A DNA stretch of 64,000 nucleotides from an uncultured Oscillospiraceae bacterium (GCA_944385415.1 CALWXC010000001.1:1-64000); one strand, 5' to 3'; positions 8,361-17,624 are shown, numbered from the stretch's first letter. Translations and numbers: made by a program. Notes: a model not told the origin generated them from the sequence alone.

Positions 8361-8388
8361 CCGGGAGCGGCCCCAACACCGCTCCCGG
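8361..8388 (+). terminator. Hairpin terminator after the phosphoesterase
   Basis: Perfect 10-bp arms (CCGGGAGCGG at 8361-8370 and its complement at 8379-8388), followed after a few bases by TTTT. Confidence 0.75.
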
Positions 8389-8524
8389 CCTGTGTTTTGA
8401 CGTAATCTGAAATCCCTGCCGGAGTTGGATATGATTTATACACAGGAGGCGGGCATCCAGTCACTTGGACCTGTCATGTAAAAGGCTGTTATAACTAAAA
8501 ACGATCCTATCGTGGAGATGAGAG

Positions 8525-8560
8525 GCATCGGCTGGTTTTGAAACCCAGCCGGTGCTTTTT
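8525..8560 (+). terminator. Hairpin with T-run upstream of a small mobile-element gene
   Basis: GCATCGGCTGG pairs with CCAGCCGGTGC (one G-T pair, tight loop), followed by TTTTT. It lies about 70 bases before the 52-residue gene at 8627, so it could be a terminator for upstream transcription or a leader attenuator. Confidence 0.55.
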
Positions 8561-8626
8561 CTATGGCGGCATACCATCCAGGGCTGGTCAATGGTCCTGG
8601 TGCTATTTTTCTTTGGAGGAAGGACT

Positions 8627-8785
8627 ATGGGAGAAGTTATCAAAATTCAGAAAGAAACACCAGAAATGCACATCACTGTGCAAGGCTATAAAGTAACCCT
8701 TTGCTTTACAGAGAAGGCGAACCTTGAAGTTGCCGCTTTTGTAAAGCAGGCGCTCCTGGGCGCCTATTCGATGTCCTCCAAATAG
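8627..8785 (+). CDS. Small 52-residue protein of the recombinase module
   Basis: ATG 8627 follows GGAGGA (8615-8620) and the frame ends at TAG 8785. The protein (starting MGEVIKIQKE, with a VTLCFTEKANLEVAAFVK segment) looks like the tiny conserved protein that often precedes a serine recombinase in Clostridial elements. Function unknown; a directionality or accessory factor is only a guess. The stretch to the recombinase (8786-9016) holds no gene I can support. Confidence 0.6.
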   Translation: MGEVIKIQKETPEMHITVQGYKVTLCFTEKANLEVAAFVKQALLGAYSMSSK

Positions 8786-9016
8786 CTATATACGTTTCTG
8801 GCAGGACGATAAGATCCAAAAATCTTGAGCAATGGGCAGATCGCCCCTGTATCCAGATGTATTGATATTTTTTCCTGAAAATCATCAATTCCCCTGGCTA
8901 TTCTGGCCGTAGTGTGAGATAATGGGCACGGCGGAAGCCGGGAACCTTGATAATCGAATATGGTGAATTGGGTGTCCGCCCTCTCACACAAAAAACATGA
9001 GAGGACGGATACTGAA

Positions 9017-10645
9017 ATGGCTGAAAGAGTTTATTGTTTATACAGAGTTTCCACCAATAAGCAGGTCGATCATGATGAGAACAACCAGGCAGATATCCCC
9101 ATGCAGAGGAAAGCCTGCCATGAGTTTGCGGCAAAAATGGGCTGGATCATCGTGGGAGAGGAGCAGGAAACCGGCGTATCAGGTTACAAAGTCAGCGCCG
9201 ATGACCGAGACAAGCTGCAGCTCATCAAGAAATATGCGGAGCAGGGAAAGTTCGACATCCTGCTGGTCTTCATGTTTGACCGGCTGGGACGCAAATCAGA
9301 CGAAACGCCCTTCGTGGTGGAGTGGTTCGCAAAGAAAGGCATCCGCGTTTGGAGTGTGAAGGAGGGGGAGCAGCGGTTCGAGTCCCATACGGATCGCCTG
9401 ACCAACTACATCCGTTTCTGGCAGGCTGACGGAGAAAGCCAGAAGACCTCGATCCGCACCAAAACTGCCCTTGGCCAGATGGTAGAGGATGGGCGGTTCC
9501 GTGGAGGAAACACGCCATACGGGTATCGGCTGGAAAAGAGCGGTATCTTCAACAAGCGCAAGCATGAGGTTTATATGCTGGTCATCGACGAGGACGAGGC
9601 CAGAGTCGTCCAAATGATGTTTGATCTCTGTGTTTCGTCCGGCTATGGCAGATGGCGGCTCGCCAACTTCCTCAATGACCACGGCATCAAGAACCGAAAG
9701 GGGCAAAACTGGCACGATGCCAGTGTGGGCGGAATCCTGCACAACCCGCTTTATAAAGGCATTCTGCGAAGCGGCGAAACCTATGCCGGTCCCTTCGAAG
9801 CCCTTCAAATTATCACGCCAGACCAGTTTGATTTGGCACAGCGACTGATGCTGGAACGGACCAACGAGAGGAAAGAGCATCGGACAGTCCCCCTGAACAC
9901 TGCAGGCCAGTCCCTTCTCTCCGGAAATGTATTCTGCGGCCACTGCGGAGGCCGGCTGGTGCTGACCACCAATGGAACAACGGTTCGTCTCGCGGATGGG
10001 ACTCCGATCCATAAAAAGCGCATTCGCTATGTGTGCTACAACAAAACCAGGCGCCGTCAGGAATGCACCGGACAGACTGGTTACACGATGCACATACTGG
10101 ACGGGATCGTCACTGAGGTGCTGCATCAGGTTTTTGATAAAATGCAGGGTGCATCCACTGAGATGATCGTGGGAAGTGCGGCTCAAAAACAGATAGCCAC
10201 GATACGTTCCGAGCTTCAGCGGGCCAGAAACGAAAACACCAAGGCCAATAAGGAATATGAATCCCTCAAGGCTGAGGTGCTGAAGGCGATCCAAGGGAAA
10301 AGCGCCTTGCCGCAGGACGTGCTGTCTGAGATGCTGGAAGATACCCGCCAGAAAGTATTGGACACCAGCGAACGCATCACAAAACTGACTGCTGAACTGA
10401 ACGATGGAAACTCTAAAATCGAGGAGATGAAAGCCGAGTTCAATCGGATCGTGTCCTGGTCCAAGATCTTTGATGAAAGCCCAATGGAGGTCAAGAAAAT
10501 GATCTGCGGCTACATCATCAAAAAGGTCTCGGTCTGTAAGGACTATAAGGTCAAGATCGAATTCAATATCAATGTGGAGCAGTTCCTGAACGGCATCGAC
10601 AGCGTCGATGACTGTGAAGATTATGAAATGCCCATAGCGCAATAA
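9017..10645 (+). CDS. Large serine recombinase (integrase of the element)
   Basis: A 542-residue serine integrase. The resolvase catalytic domain begins at residue 4 (VYCLYRVST with nucleophile Ser12) and contains the FDRLGRKSDE segment. A recombinase domain follows (about 175-290, GYRLEKSG to LHNPLYKGILRSGE), then a zinc ribbon (about 306-345, CGHCGGRL and later CYN and QEC cysteines) and a long coiled coil (about 395-480). ATG 9017 was chosen because the catalytic block starts just after it. It lies at the right border of the element, 145 bases before an aberrant tRNA-Ala, the likely attachment site. Confidence 0.93.
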   Translation: MAERVYCLYRVSTNKQVDHDENNQADIPMQRKACHEFAAKMGWIIVGEEQETGVSGYKVSADDRDKLQLIKKYAEQGKFDILLVFMFDRLGRKSDETPFVVEWFAKKGIRVWSVKEGEQRFESHTDRLTNYIRFWQADGESQKTSIRTKTALGQMVEDGRFRGGNTPYGYRLEKSGIFNKRKHEVYMLVIDEDEARVVQMMFDLCVSSGYGRWRLANFLNDHGIKNRKGQNWHDASVGGILHNPLYKGILRSGETYAGPFEALQIITPDQFDLAQRLMLERTNERKEHRTVPLNTAGQSLLSGNVFCGHCGGRLVLTTNGTTVRLADGTPIHKKRIRYVCYNKTRRRQECTGQTGYTMHILDGIVTEVLHQVFDKMQGASTEMIVGSAAQKQIATIRSELQRARNENTKANKEYESLKAEVLKAIQGKSALPQDVLSEMLEDTRQKVLDTSERITKLTAELNDGNSKIEEMKAEFNRIVSWSKIFDESPMEVKKMICGYIIKKVSVCKDYKVKIEFNINVEQFLNGIDSVDDCEDYEMPIAQ

Positions 10646-10652
10646 GCTCTCA

Positions 10653-10675
10653 CCCTTGCCGATCATCGGCAAGGG
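10653..10675 (+). terminator. Hairpin after the recombinase gene
   Basis: Perfect 10-bp arms CCCTTGCCGA and TCGGCAAGGG with loop TCA, eight bases after the recombinase stop. A second short AT-rich dyad (10680-10696) follows. No long T-run, so termination may be partial. Confidence 0.65.
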
Positions 10676-10702
10676 ATACATATCAAAAATTGATATGGCC
10701 AG

Positions 10703-10731
10703 TTGACAAATCAAAATCCCCATGTTAAAAT
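10703..10731 (+). promoter_or_regulatory. Near-consensus outward promoter at the element's right end
   Basis: TTGACA (10703-10708), 17-base spacer, TAAAAT (10726-10731). It reads out of the element into the tRNA-Ala sequence. In an excised circle it would instead read into the element's other end. Confidence 0.75.
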
Positions 10732-10772
10732 GAGGAAAAAGGTGCGGGTGCCTTCCGTGAAAGGAACGAGCC

Positions 10773-10869
<97 letters not shown>

Positions 10870-10870
10870 G

Positions 10871-10906
10871 AAACGTCTTGAAATCATAGGATTTCAAGAC
10901 GTTTTT
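10871..10906 (+). terminator. Strong terminator after tRNA-Ala
   Basis: Perfect 15-bp stem (AAACGTCTTGAAATC at 10871-10885, complement at 10890-10904) with loop ATAG and a T-run. It starts one base after the tRNA CCA end. Confidence 0.9.
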
Positions 10907-11329
10907 CTCATGTTGGCATACCGACAGCTTCAGCACTGCCAGGGAGCGTCAAGGAGATGACATAACGAGTACCCGCCCGGCAAATAGAGCTGTGACAGGT
11001 GACCCATTGTACAAACTACAAAGAGATTTAATTTGTATAATATGAAAAAGAATTAAAAAATTTACTACTAAAAGAAAATAGAATCATTGGTTTCATTACA
11101 GAAAGTCAATAAAGTAAGCCTCTGAATGGGCCAACGCCAAGTCAGCAATGGGATTGACTGACCCTGCTGCGGCCATTTGTGCGGTGCTGCCGGTACGGTG
11201 TTTCCAGAGCTTACGCAAGGCTCCGGCTAAGCTGGAGGGACTGAACGATCAAACAGTGGAGACCGGCAGCCGTTCTGGCTGCACGGAAATCAGATTCATT
11301 GAAAAAATCATGTTATATACAGTTTTATC
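10907..11329. other. Intergenic stretch with no supported gene
   Basis: About 420 bases between the tRNA terminator and the LacI promoter. It has an AT-rich block (about 11010-11110) and a GC-richer remainder. No frame with a ribosome binding site and no hairpin of note was found on either strand. Confidence 0.5.
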
Positions 11330-11358
11330 TTGATGTGCTCGTTCCTATATGATAAAAT
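11330..11358 (+). promoter_or_regulatory. Promoter of the LacI gene with an operator half-site
   Basis: TTGATG (11330-11335), 17-base spacer, TAAAAT (11353-11358). GTGCTCGT at 11335-11342 matches the core of the palindromes upstream of the leftward operon (17625-17642 and 17846-17863), consistent with autoregulation. Confidence 0.65.
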
Positions 11359-11377
11359 AATCAAAGAGGTGGATAAC

Positions 11378-12430
11378 ATGACCATCAATGAAATTGCGCG
11401 GATGGCTGGTGTTTCCCGCGGGACTGTGGATCGGGTCATCCATAATCGGGGCAAGGTCAAACCGGAAATACAGCAGCGTATAGAGAAAATTATCCGGGAG
11501 ACGGGTTTTTCTCCCAATCTGGCCGCGTCAGCGCTCAAACGTTCGGCCAACGGTCTCCGGCTGGGCGCCATTCTCCCACCGCTGACCAACAGCTTCTATG
11601 TGGACGTACTGAAAGGGTTTCAGAGTGCGGCAGATCATTACGCGCAATACGGCGTCACCCTGTCCATTGTTCAGCTGACAGAGCTGACACTGGATGAACA
11701 ATATTGCACCGCTTGGTCTCTGCTGGATCAGGGCCTGGACGGTCTGATTCTGTCAGCGCTGAATACGCCTTTTATGACCGATTACATCAATCATCTGGCG
11801 GATGAAATTCCTGTTGTCACATACAATACGGATTTTACCAATTCCAGCAGGCTCTGCTTTGTGGGACAGGACCACATTCAAGCCGGACGTACGGCAGGCA
11901 ATCTCTTGTGCAATAGCCTGCGCCGTCCCGGTTCCATTCTTCCTTTGATCAGTTATGAGAATATTCTGGCCCACACGCGTCGGGTGGATGGCCTGCGGGC
12001 GGTATTGCCCCGGTGCCCGGTGGATGTACGACTGCTCCCGGCGGTGGAAACAGCGGAGTCCGACGAGGTGGCCTACGATGTGGTGACAAACTGGCTGCAC
12101 AAGCAGACGGACCTCACGTGTATCTATGTGGCAGGCGGCGGTCAGATCGGCGCGGCCGACGCCCTGGCCGATTCCGGACGCGCCGACGAAATTATGATGT
12201 TCTGTCATGACCTTTTGCCCAAGACCATTGAACACCTGAAATCCGGTGTGGTTGACTACACCATCGGTCAGCAGCCCTTCCTCCAGGGGTATCTGCCGGT
12301 CGCAATCCTCTATGAATATTTGGCGCTGGGGCAGAAACCAGCCAAGGAATTTTATTATACCAGCATTGATATCCGTTTGCGTGAAAATGCCGATGTCAAC
12401 GGCATCAGCGCCATTACAGGCGCCCTCTGA
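11378..12430 (+). CDS. LacI-family transcriptional regulator
   Basis: A 350-residue regulator with an N-terminal LacI helix-turn-helix (residues 2-50, TINEIARMAGVSRGTVDRVI and the hinge helix LAASALKRS) and a periplasmic-binding-like sensor domain (from about 60, GLRLGAILPPLTNSFYVDV). The sensor subtype resembles ribose/xylose-binding proteins, so a monosaccharide ligand is likely. ATG 11378 follows AAAGAGGTGG. It converges with the leftward ABC operon across a bidirectional terminator and probably controls it. Confidence 0.9.
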   Translation: MTINEIARMAGVSRGTVDRVIHNRGKVKPEIQQRIEKIIRETGFSPNLAASALKRSANGLRLGAILPPLTNSFYVDVLKGFQSAADHYAQYGVTLSIVQLTELTLDEQYCTAWSLLDQGLDGLILSALNTPFMTDYINHLADEIPVVTYNTDFTNSSRLCFVGQDHIQAGRTAGNLLCNSLRRPGSILPLISYENILAHTRRVDGLRAVLPRCPVDVRLLPAVETAESDEVAYDVVTNWLHKQTDLTCIYVAGGGQIGAADALADSGRADEIMMFCHDLLPKTIEHLKSGVVDYTIGQQPFLQGYLPVAILYEYLALGQKPAKEFYYTSIDIRLRENADVNGISAITGAL

Positions 12431-12453
12431 CGGAATCCCATACAGCATGCGTT

Positions 12454-12486
12454 GAACCCCCCGCCATCCCGAATGGCGGGGGGTTC
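12454..12486. terminator. Bidirectional terminator between the LacI gene and the ABC operon
   Basis: Perfect 14-bp stem (GAACCCCCCGCCAT at 12454-12467, complement at 12473-12486), loop CCCGA. It lies between convergent genes and ends both transcripts. Confidence 0.85.
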
Positions 12487-12551
12487 TTGAGAGCTCTTGA
12501 CAACACTGCAGCACCAAGCCCTGCAGAACTGCCGCAAAATAAAATTGGATA

Positions 12552-14081
12552 TCAGGACGCTGATACAGGCAGCGCCTGGCCGGACATCAGGGTTACAATG
12601 TTTTTCTCCGTGGCATCTTTATGGTAAAGTTCGCCGGAAATCTCCCCCTCATACATGACCAATACCCGGTCGCAAAGGCTGATGGTCTCCTGCATTTCGC
12701 TGGACACCATGATGACGCTGGCGCCCTGACGGATCATCTCATCTATAATTTCGTAAATTTCATTTTTCGCACCGATATCGATGCCCTGTGTCGGCTCGTC
12801 CAGGAACAGGATTTTGGGCTGATTGGCCAGCCACCGGGCGATAACCGCTTTCTGCTGATTGCCGCCGGAGAGGTTGACAATTTTTTGATCCAGCGACGGT
12901 GTTTTTACCCGCAGACGTTTGGAAAAGCTGTCGGCAAATTCATATTCCTTTCTGGGCTTTAGGAGCCCGCAGCGGTTTAGGACCTGCTTCATGGCCACCA
13001 GGGTGATATTCTCTTTGACGGAAAATTTCAAAAACAGGCTTTGCAACTTTCGGCCCTCCGGCACCAGGGCCAAGCCCCTGGCAATGGCGTCCGACGGGTG
13101 GCGAATCCTGCATTTTTGACCTTCAATTTCGATTTCACCGCTCTGGCGGGGGTCCGCACCGAAAACCGCTTGCAAAACCTCGCTGCGTCCGGCGCCCACC
13201 AGACCGGTAATGCCCAACAGCTCGCCTTTATAGAGAGTAAAGTCCACATTCTTCACTTTCTTTCCAACATTCAAATTGCTGACCTTGAGGATGGGCTCCG
13301 CGGTGGCATAGTCATTCTTATAATGGGCCCGCGTATATCCGGCGGAATACTCCCGGCCCACCATACTGCTGACCATGTCGTTGATCTGCGTGGCTGCCGT
13401 TTCCATGGTGGTGATCAGCCGCCCGTCGCGGAATACCACAATCCGGTCACTGATGGCCAATATCTCGTCCAGCTTGTGGGAGATGTACAGCATGGTGATG
13501 CCCTTGGATTTCAGCCGCCGCATGATCTCGTGCAGATACTCCGCTTCGCTTACGGTCAGCGACGAGGTAGGCTCGTCAAGGATAAGGAATTTTGCGTTCA
13601 GCGACAACGCCTTGGCGATTTCCACCATCTGCTGTTGGGAGACGTTGATATCCCGGACCAATGTCCTGGGGTCCAGATTGGGCAGGCCCACTTCTTCCAG
13701 CAGCCGCTTGCTTTCCTGGTACAGTTTCCGTCTGTCCACCAGCCCTATGCTGTTTTTCGGCAGACGGCCTTCAAAGATATTTTCCGCCAGATTCAGGGCA
13801 TTGGAGAGGGACAGCTCCTGGTGAATCATGGCGATGCCTAAATGCTGCGCCCGTTCCGGTGTCAGCGAGGTAAGTTCCTGCCCTTCAAAAGTGATGGTTC
13901 CGCTGGTGGGGGCATAGGCGCCGGACAGAATGTTCATCAATGTGGATTTACCGGCGCCATTCTCACCCACTACAGCAAGGATTTCCCCACGGCGGACATC
14001 GATGGAGATATCACTCAAGGCTTTCACGCCCGGAAATTCCTTGGTGACGTGCTGGATACTGTATATGATTTGCTGTTCCAT
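12552..14081 (-). CDS. Sugar ABC transporter ATP-binding protein (RbsA/MglA type)
   Basis: A 509-residue double ATPase that powers import of a monosaccharide-like substrate. The first domain has Walker A GENGAGKS (residues 39-46) and the second has the typical degenerate site GLVGAGRS (about 285); the second signature LSGGNQQKA lies near residue 398, followed by LFLDEPTQGID. This two-domain form with a degenerate second Walker A defines the CUT2 class. ATG 14081 was chosen over upstream codons because the ABC fold begins immediately (IIYSIQHVTKEF). Last gene of the leftward operon. Confidence 0.92.
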   Translation of the reverse strand: MEQQIIYSIQHVTKEFPGVKALSDISIDVRRGEILAVVGENGAGKSTLMNILSGAYAPTSGTITFEGQELTSLTPERAQHLGIAMIHQELSLSNALNLAENIFEGRLPKNSIGLVDRRKLYQESKRLLEEVGLPNLDPRTLVRDINVSQQQMVEIAKALSLNAKFLILDEPTSSLTVSEAEYLHEIMRRLKSKGITMLYISHKLDEILAISDRIVVFRDGRLITTMETAATQINDMVSSMVGREYSAGYTRAHYKNDYATAEPILKVSNLNVGKKVKNVDFTLYKGELLGITGLVGAGRSEVLQAVFGADPRQSGEIEIEGQKCRIRHPSDAIARGLALVPEGRKLQSLFLKFSVKENITLVAMKQVLNRCGLLKPRKEYEFADSFSKRLRVKTPSLDQKIVNLSGGNQQKAVIARWLANQPKILFLDEPTQGIDIGAKNEIYEIIDEMIRQGASVIMVSSEMQETISLCDRVLVMYEGEISGELYHKDATEKNIVTLMSGQALPVSAS

Positions 14082-14105
14082 AGTCGCTCTACCTCGCATT
14101 TCACT

Positions 14106-14135
14106 GGGGCGCCGCACCGCTGGGTGCGGCGCCCC
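14106..14135 (-). promoter_or_regulatory. Perfect 13-bp intra-operon hairpin between binding-protein and ATPase genes
   Basis: GGGGCGCCGCACC (14106-14118) pairs exactly with 14123-14135 around a GCTG loop. There is no T-run, so it more likely blocks 3' exonucleases and raises binding-protein expression than terminates transcription, as seen in maltose and ribose operons. Confidence 0.65.
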
Positions 14136-14153
14136 ATTTCTGTCTGCTGCAAT

Positions 14154-15242
14154 TTATTCGGGGAAATATTCGTTGATGTTGTCCGGCGTGTACTCGGTCA
14201 TCTCGGTAAAGGCGTCGCCTGTGACAGCGGCTTCGCCGGTGACGATTTCGTTATAAGCAAGAATCACAGGATCGGAGCCCTGGCCGTAGGGGTCCTGGCC
14301 CAGGGTGCACTTGATGACGCCCTCCCGGATGTACGGCAGCATTTCTGCGGTGGTGTCGAAGCAGACCAGGCTGATCTGATCCTGGAGACCGGCTTCTTCA
14401 ATGGCGCGGGCAGCGCCCTCAGGGCCGCCGGCGGTAACCAGAACACCCTTCAGATCGGGGTTGGCGGTGATCAGGTCTTTGGTCAGGGAGTAGGCTTCAT
14501 CGGAGGAATCGTGGTTTTCCGCGGTGGCGACAATTTCCACACCGGCGTCGGTCAGCGCCTTCTCGGCGCCGGTCCGGCGCAGCTCATGGGCATTGACGGA
14601 ATAGAGACCGGTAATGATGCCGACCTTGCCGCCCTCGCCGACCATGTCGGCCAGAATGCCGCCCAGCTTTTCACCGGCGCCGTACAGGTCCTGGCCCACA
14701 AATGCTGTGGCCTCATTCTCCACACCGGTGTTGGAGTTGAAGAGGTAGACCGGGATACCGGCGGCCACAGCCTTGCTGATGGAAGTGGCAATGGAATCGG
14801 CTACGCCGACGGTGCAGATGGCATCATACTCCATGGTGATGCAGGTATCAATGGCCTCGGAGATGGCCTGGCCGTCAAAGTTGTCAAAGGTCTGCATATC
14901 GACGGTGCAGTTGTACTGGGGCTGTGCCAGGAACTTAGTCACGTCCTCCGTGCCCTTGCAGACGTCAACCCAGAACGCATTGGTCTGCGTGGTCAGCACG
15001 GCAATGCGGATTTCCTCGCCGGTGGTATTCTCCACAGCCTCATAGTTGAAGGTGTTCTCGATTTCATCGGCAGGGGCCGCGTCGCCGGTGTTGCCAGTGT
15101 CGCCGGTATCTCCCGCGGCGGAATTGTCTTCGGTGTTGGTCTGAGAATCGTTGGCGGGGGCGTTTTCCTGTGCGGAGCCGCAGCCGGCCAGTGTGCCCAT
15201 CAGCATTGTCAGGGCAAGAAGCAGTGCAAGTACCTTTTTCAT
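14154..15242 (-). CDS. Sugar ABC transporter substrate-binding lipoprotein (RbsB/Peripla_BP_4 type)
   Basis: A 362-residue lipoprotein. Residues 1-20 form a signal peptide and LAGC puts the lipidated cysteine at residue 21. A Ser/Asn/Thr/Gly-rich linker (22-60) tethers the binding domain, which starts near EEIRIAVLTTQTNAFWVDV. The fold matches the type I periplasmic-binding family of pentose and related sugars. It delivers substrate to the CUT2 permease encoded just upstream in the operon. The exact ligand cannot be deduced. Confidence 0.92.
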   Translation of the reverse strand: MKKVLALLLALTMLMGTLAGCGSAQENAPANDSQTNTEDNSAAGDTGDTGNTGDAAPADEIENTFNYEAVENTTGEEIRIAVLTTQTNAFWVDVCKGTEDVTKFLAQPQYNCTVDMQTFDNFDGQAISEAIDTCITMEYDAICTVGVADSIATSISKAVAAGIPVYLFNSNTGVENEATAFVGQDLYGAGEKLGGILADMVGEGGKVGIITGLYSVNAHELRRTGAEKALTDAGVEIVATAENHDSSDEAYSLTKDLITANPDLKGVLVTAGGPEGAARAIEEAGLQDQISLVCFDTTAEMLPYIREGVIKCTLGQDPYGQGSDPVILAYNEIVTGEAAVTGDAFTEMTEYTPDNINEYFPE

Positions 15243-15336
15243 TTTGAGATTCTCCTTTTCTGATCAGTTTTTGACGCGTCATGCGCCAATTTATAAGGCG
15301 GCTTGCCTTTCCAAAAGGCGACACCGGCTTATGTAC

Positions 15337-16302
15337 TCATTTCGCCTTGCGGACGGTGCGGATGCGGTCGATGGTGACGGCGGCAATGATGACCAGGCCG
15401 ATGACCACGGACTGCCAGTAGGAGGAGACCTTCAGTAGAATGAAGGCATTCTTCAGAATGCCGATGATCATGGCGCCGATGAGGGCACCCCAGATACTGC
15501 CTTCGCCGCCGCTCATGGAGACGCCGCCGATGACCACCGCCGCAATGACATCGGTCTCGTAGCCAGCGCCCAAACCGGCGTCGGCGGAGTTCAGGTTACC
15601 GGCCACCACGATGCCGCAGAAGGCGCACAGGATACCGCAAATCACATAGACCAGCGTCTTGGTGCGCTCCACCCGGATGCCGGAAAGGGCAGCAGCCCGT
15701 TCATTGTTGCCGATGGCGTAGATATTGCGGCCCGTCTGGGTCATGGAGGCAAAAATGGAGCCGCCGATGATGACCAGGAACATCATAATGACGCTGACGG
15801 GGACCGGCCCCACATAGCCGCTGCCCAGCCAGCAGAGGGGCGATTCTATGTGGATGGGCATGCCACTGGTCAGCAGCAGAACACAGCCGGAGATGATTTT
15901 GGATGTGGCCAAGGTGACGATGAAGGGCCAGAGCTTGACTTTTGTCACCAGCAGGCCGTTGACCAGACCAATGACCGCGCCCATCAGCAGGACCACCAGG
16001 AACACCGCCGGCCACGCCATTTTCACGTTGGTGGTCAGATGGGCCGCCATACAGGCGCTGAGGGCCACCGTATAGCCCACCGACAGATCGATGCCGCCGG
16101 TGATCATAATCAGGGCCATGCCAACAGAGATAATACCGTAACGGGAAATCTGCTGCAGCACATTCATAATGTTGTTCAGCTTTAGGAAATACGGGCTGGC
16201 GAAGCTCATCACAATAAAAATGACCATCAGACCGATGAGAACGCTGAACTCACTGCGTTTTGTAAAGGCACGCAGGCCGCCGAATTCTTGCTTGCTTTTC
16301 AT
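15337..16302 (-). CDS. Sugar ABC transporter permease (RbsC type)
   Basis: A 321-residue integral membrane protein with eight to ten hydrophobic segments. It carries the CUT2 hallmark GGIDLSVG (about residue 68), in MALIMITGGIDLSVGYTVA, and the AVVIGGVSMSGGEGSIWGAL loop (about 243-262) that contacts the ATPase. Forms a homodimer channel with the ATPase at 12552. Lies 27 bases downstream of the URO-D gene in the same operon. Confidence 0.93.
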   Translation of the reverse strand: MKSKQEFGGLRAFTKRSEFSVLIGLMVIFIVMSFASPYFLKLNNIMNVLQQISRYGIISVGMALIMITGGIDLSVGYTVALSACMAAHLTTNVKMAWPAVFLVVLLMGAVIGLVNGLLVTKVKLWPFIVTLATSKIISGCVLLLTSGMPIHIESPLCWLGSGYVGPVPVSVIMMFLVIIGGSIFASMTQTGRNIYAIGNNERAAALSGIRVERTKTLVYVICGILCAFCGIVVAGNLNSADAGLGAGYETDVIAAVVIGGVSMSGGEGSIWGALIGAMIIGILKNAFILLKVSSYWQSVVIGLVIIAAVTIDRIRTVRKAK

Positions 16303-16329
16303 ACACGTTTCACCTTCCCAGCAGGGTCC

Positions 16330-17607
16330 TTACCGCTTGGCGTTGAAGTCCTCCACGGCTTTGAAGAAGGCCAGAATATTCTCGGCGCTGACCTGTGTCT
16401 GAATGTTGTGGATGGGGTTGAAGATGTAGCCGCCGCCCTTGGAGAAGATCTCCAGCCGTTCCATGGCTTCGTTGTACACCTCTTCCGGTGTGCCGAAGGG
16501 CAGGGTCTTTTGGGTGTTGATGCCGCCGCCCCAGAAGGTGAACTTGTCGCCCCACTGCTCCTTGAGCATCTTGGGGTCCATACCGGCGGCAGAGCACTGG
16601 ACCGGGTTCAAAATGTCGATGCCGGCCTCATAGAAGTCCTGCAGGAAGGCGATAATGGAGCCGCAGCAGTGGTAGAATGTCTTCCACTTGGTGTGGGTGT
16701 GAATCCAGTCGTTGACCTTCTTGTGGTAGGGCTTGTAGAACTCCCGGTAGGCGTCGGGGGCCATGTAGGGGCCGTTCTGGATGCCGAAGTCAGTGCCGGA
16801 GACGTAGACGGCCTGGATCTTGTTGCCAACGGCCTGGTACACCAGCTCCGCATTTTTCAAGCCTACCTCCAGCTGCATCTCATAGATCTCGTGGATGTAG
16901 TCGGGGAAGGTGTAGTGGGCCATCATATAGGAGGCCAAATCGCGGATGCCCTTGGGGTGTTTGACGCTGGGACCGGGTACCAGGGCAAAGTCACCGAAGC
17001 CGGCCAAAGCGCCGTCGCAGAAGATGCCGTACTCTGAGTTGTTGTACCAGTGGTCCACGTTATCTTGCAGACGGCGCAGGTCCTCGTCGGTGTAGATGGC
17101 GAAGTCGTCGCCGTAGTCGGCACGGCCGGAGGGCTCGTCGTCGTCATCATATTCAATGTGGCCGCGGATGATGTTGTCAAAGAAGAAGCCGTTCTTGGGC
17201 ATCATGCCGGAGGGAGGAACGGAGGTGTCGCCCTGGGGATAGAGGTAAGTGCGGCCCCGATCGTCCACGGTGGTGTTGAACATCTCGGGCACCAGCACAT
17301 GCAGGCCCGACTGCATGGTCCAGGGCTTCCAGCCCTCATTATAAAAACCGAAGAGGGTTTTGTCGGTGGAGACGCCTACCACGTCCACATGCAGCGCCTG
17401 GCGGACATCCTCTTCCACCTCGCCCAGCAGCTGCAGGGGCTCGTTGATCTTAACGGGGTGTTCCTCCAGGCCCAGCTTGGTACGCAGACGGGCCAGGGCG
17501 TTGGCATTGATGCCGGTGACGGAGTTGGAGCCCAAATCCACAACCACCTTGCCGGGGTCCTTGTGGTCCAAGGTCAGCTGAAGACGTTCTCTCGATGTCA
17601 GTGCCAT
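16330..17607 (-). CDS. Uroporphyrinogen decarboxylase (URO-D) superfamily protein, methyltransferase-like
   Basis: A 425-residue URO-D fold protein and first gene of the leftward ABC operon. It keeps the N-terminal SRERLQLTLDHKDPGKVVVD block and has HCC at residues 313-315 (FYHCCGS), the His-x-Cys zinc signature of corrinoid methyltransferases such as MtaA and CmuA. Haem URO-D itself lacks this, so haem synthesis is unlikely. No corrinoid protein gene is adjacent. Family members beside sugar transporters are common in gut Clostridia but have no assigned reaction that I know of. Confidence 0.8.
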   Translation of the reverse strand: MALTSRERLQLTLDHKDPGKVVVDLGSNSVTGINANALARLRTKLGLEEHPVKINEPLQLLGEVEEDVRQALHVDVVGVSTDKTLFGFYNEGWKPWTMQSGLHVLVPEMFNTTVDDRGRTYLYPQGDTSVPPSGMMPKNGFFFDNIIRGHIEYDDDDEPSGRADYGDDFAIYTDEDLRRLQDNVDHWYNNSEYGIFCDGALAGFGDFALVPGPSVKHPKGIRDLASYMMAHYTFPDYIHEIYEMQLEVGLKNAELVYQAVGNKIQAVYVSGTDFGIQNGPYMAPDAYREFYKPYHKKVNDWIHTHTKWKTFYHCCGSIIAFLQDFYEAGIDILNPVQCSAAGMDPKMLKEQWGDKFTFWGGGINTQKTLPFGTPEEVYNEAMERLEIFSKGGGYIFNPIHNIQTQVSAENILAFFKAVEDFNAKR

Positions 17608-17624
17608 TTGAATGACCTCCCATT

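Noticed and set aside
8945..8958. CCTTGATAATCGAA repeated from the XRE promoter (3162-3175), possibly a second promoter or att-like repeat
   Set aside because: No -10 box at the right distance and the LexA-like half is not kept; 14 bases alone do not support a function.
10907..11329. Possible riboswitch or small gene ahead of the LacI gene
   Set aside because: No stable hairpin series, no ribosome binding site with a frame, and the LacI promoter lies after this stretch.
13842..15263. A 473-codon plus-strand open frame opposite the ATPase and binding-protein genes
   Set aside because: It spans two well-supported minus-strand genes and shows no motif.
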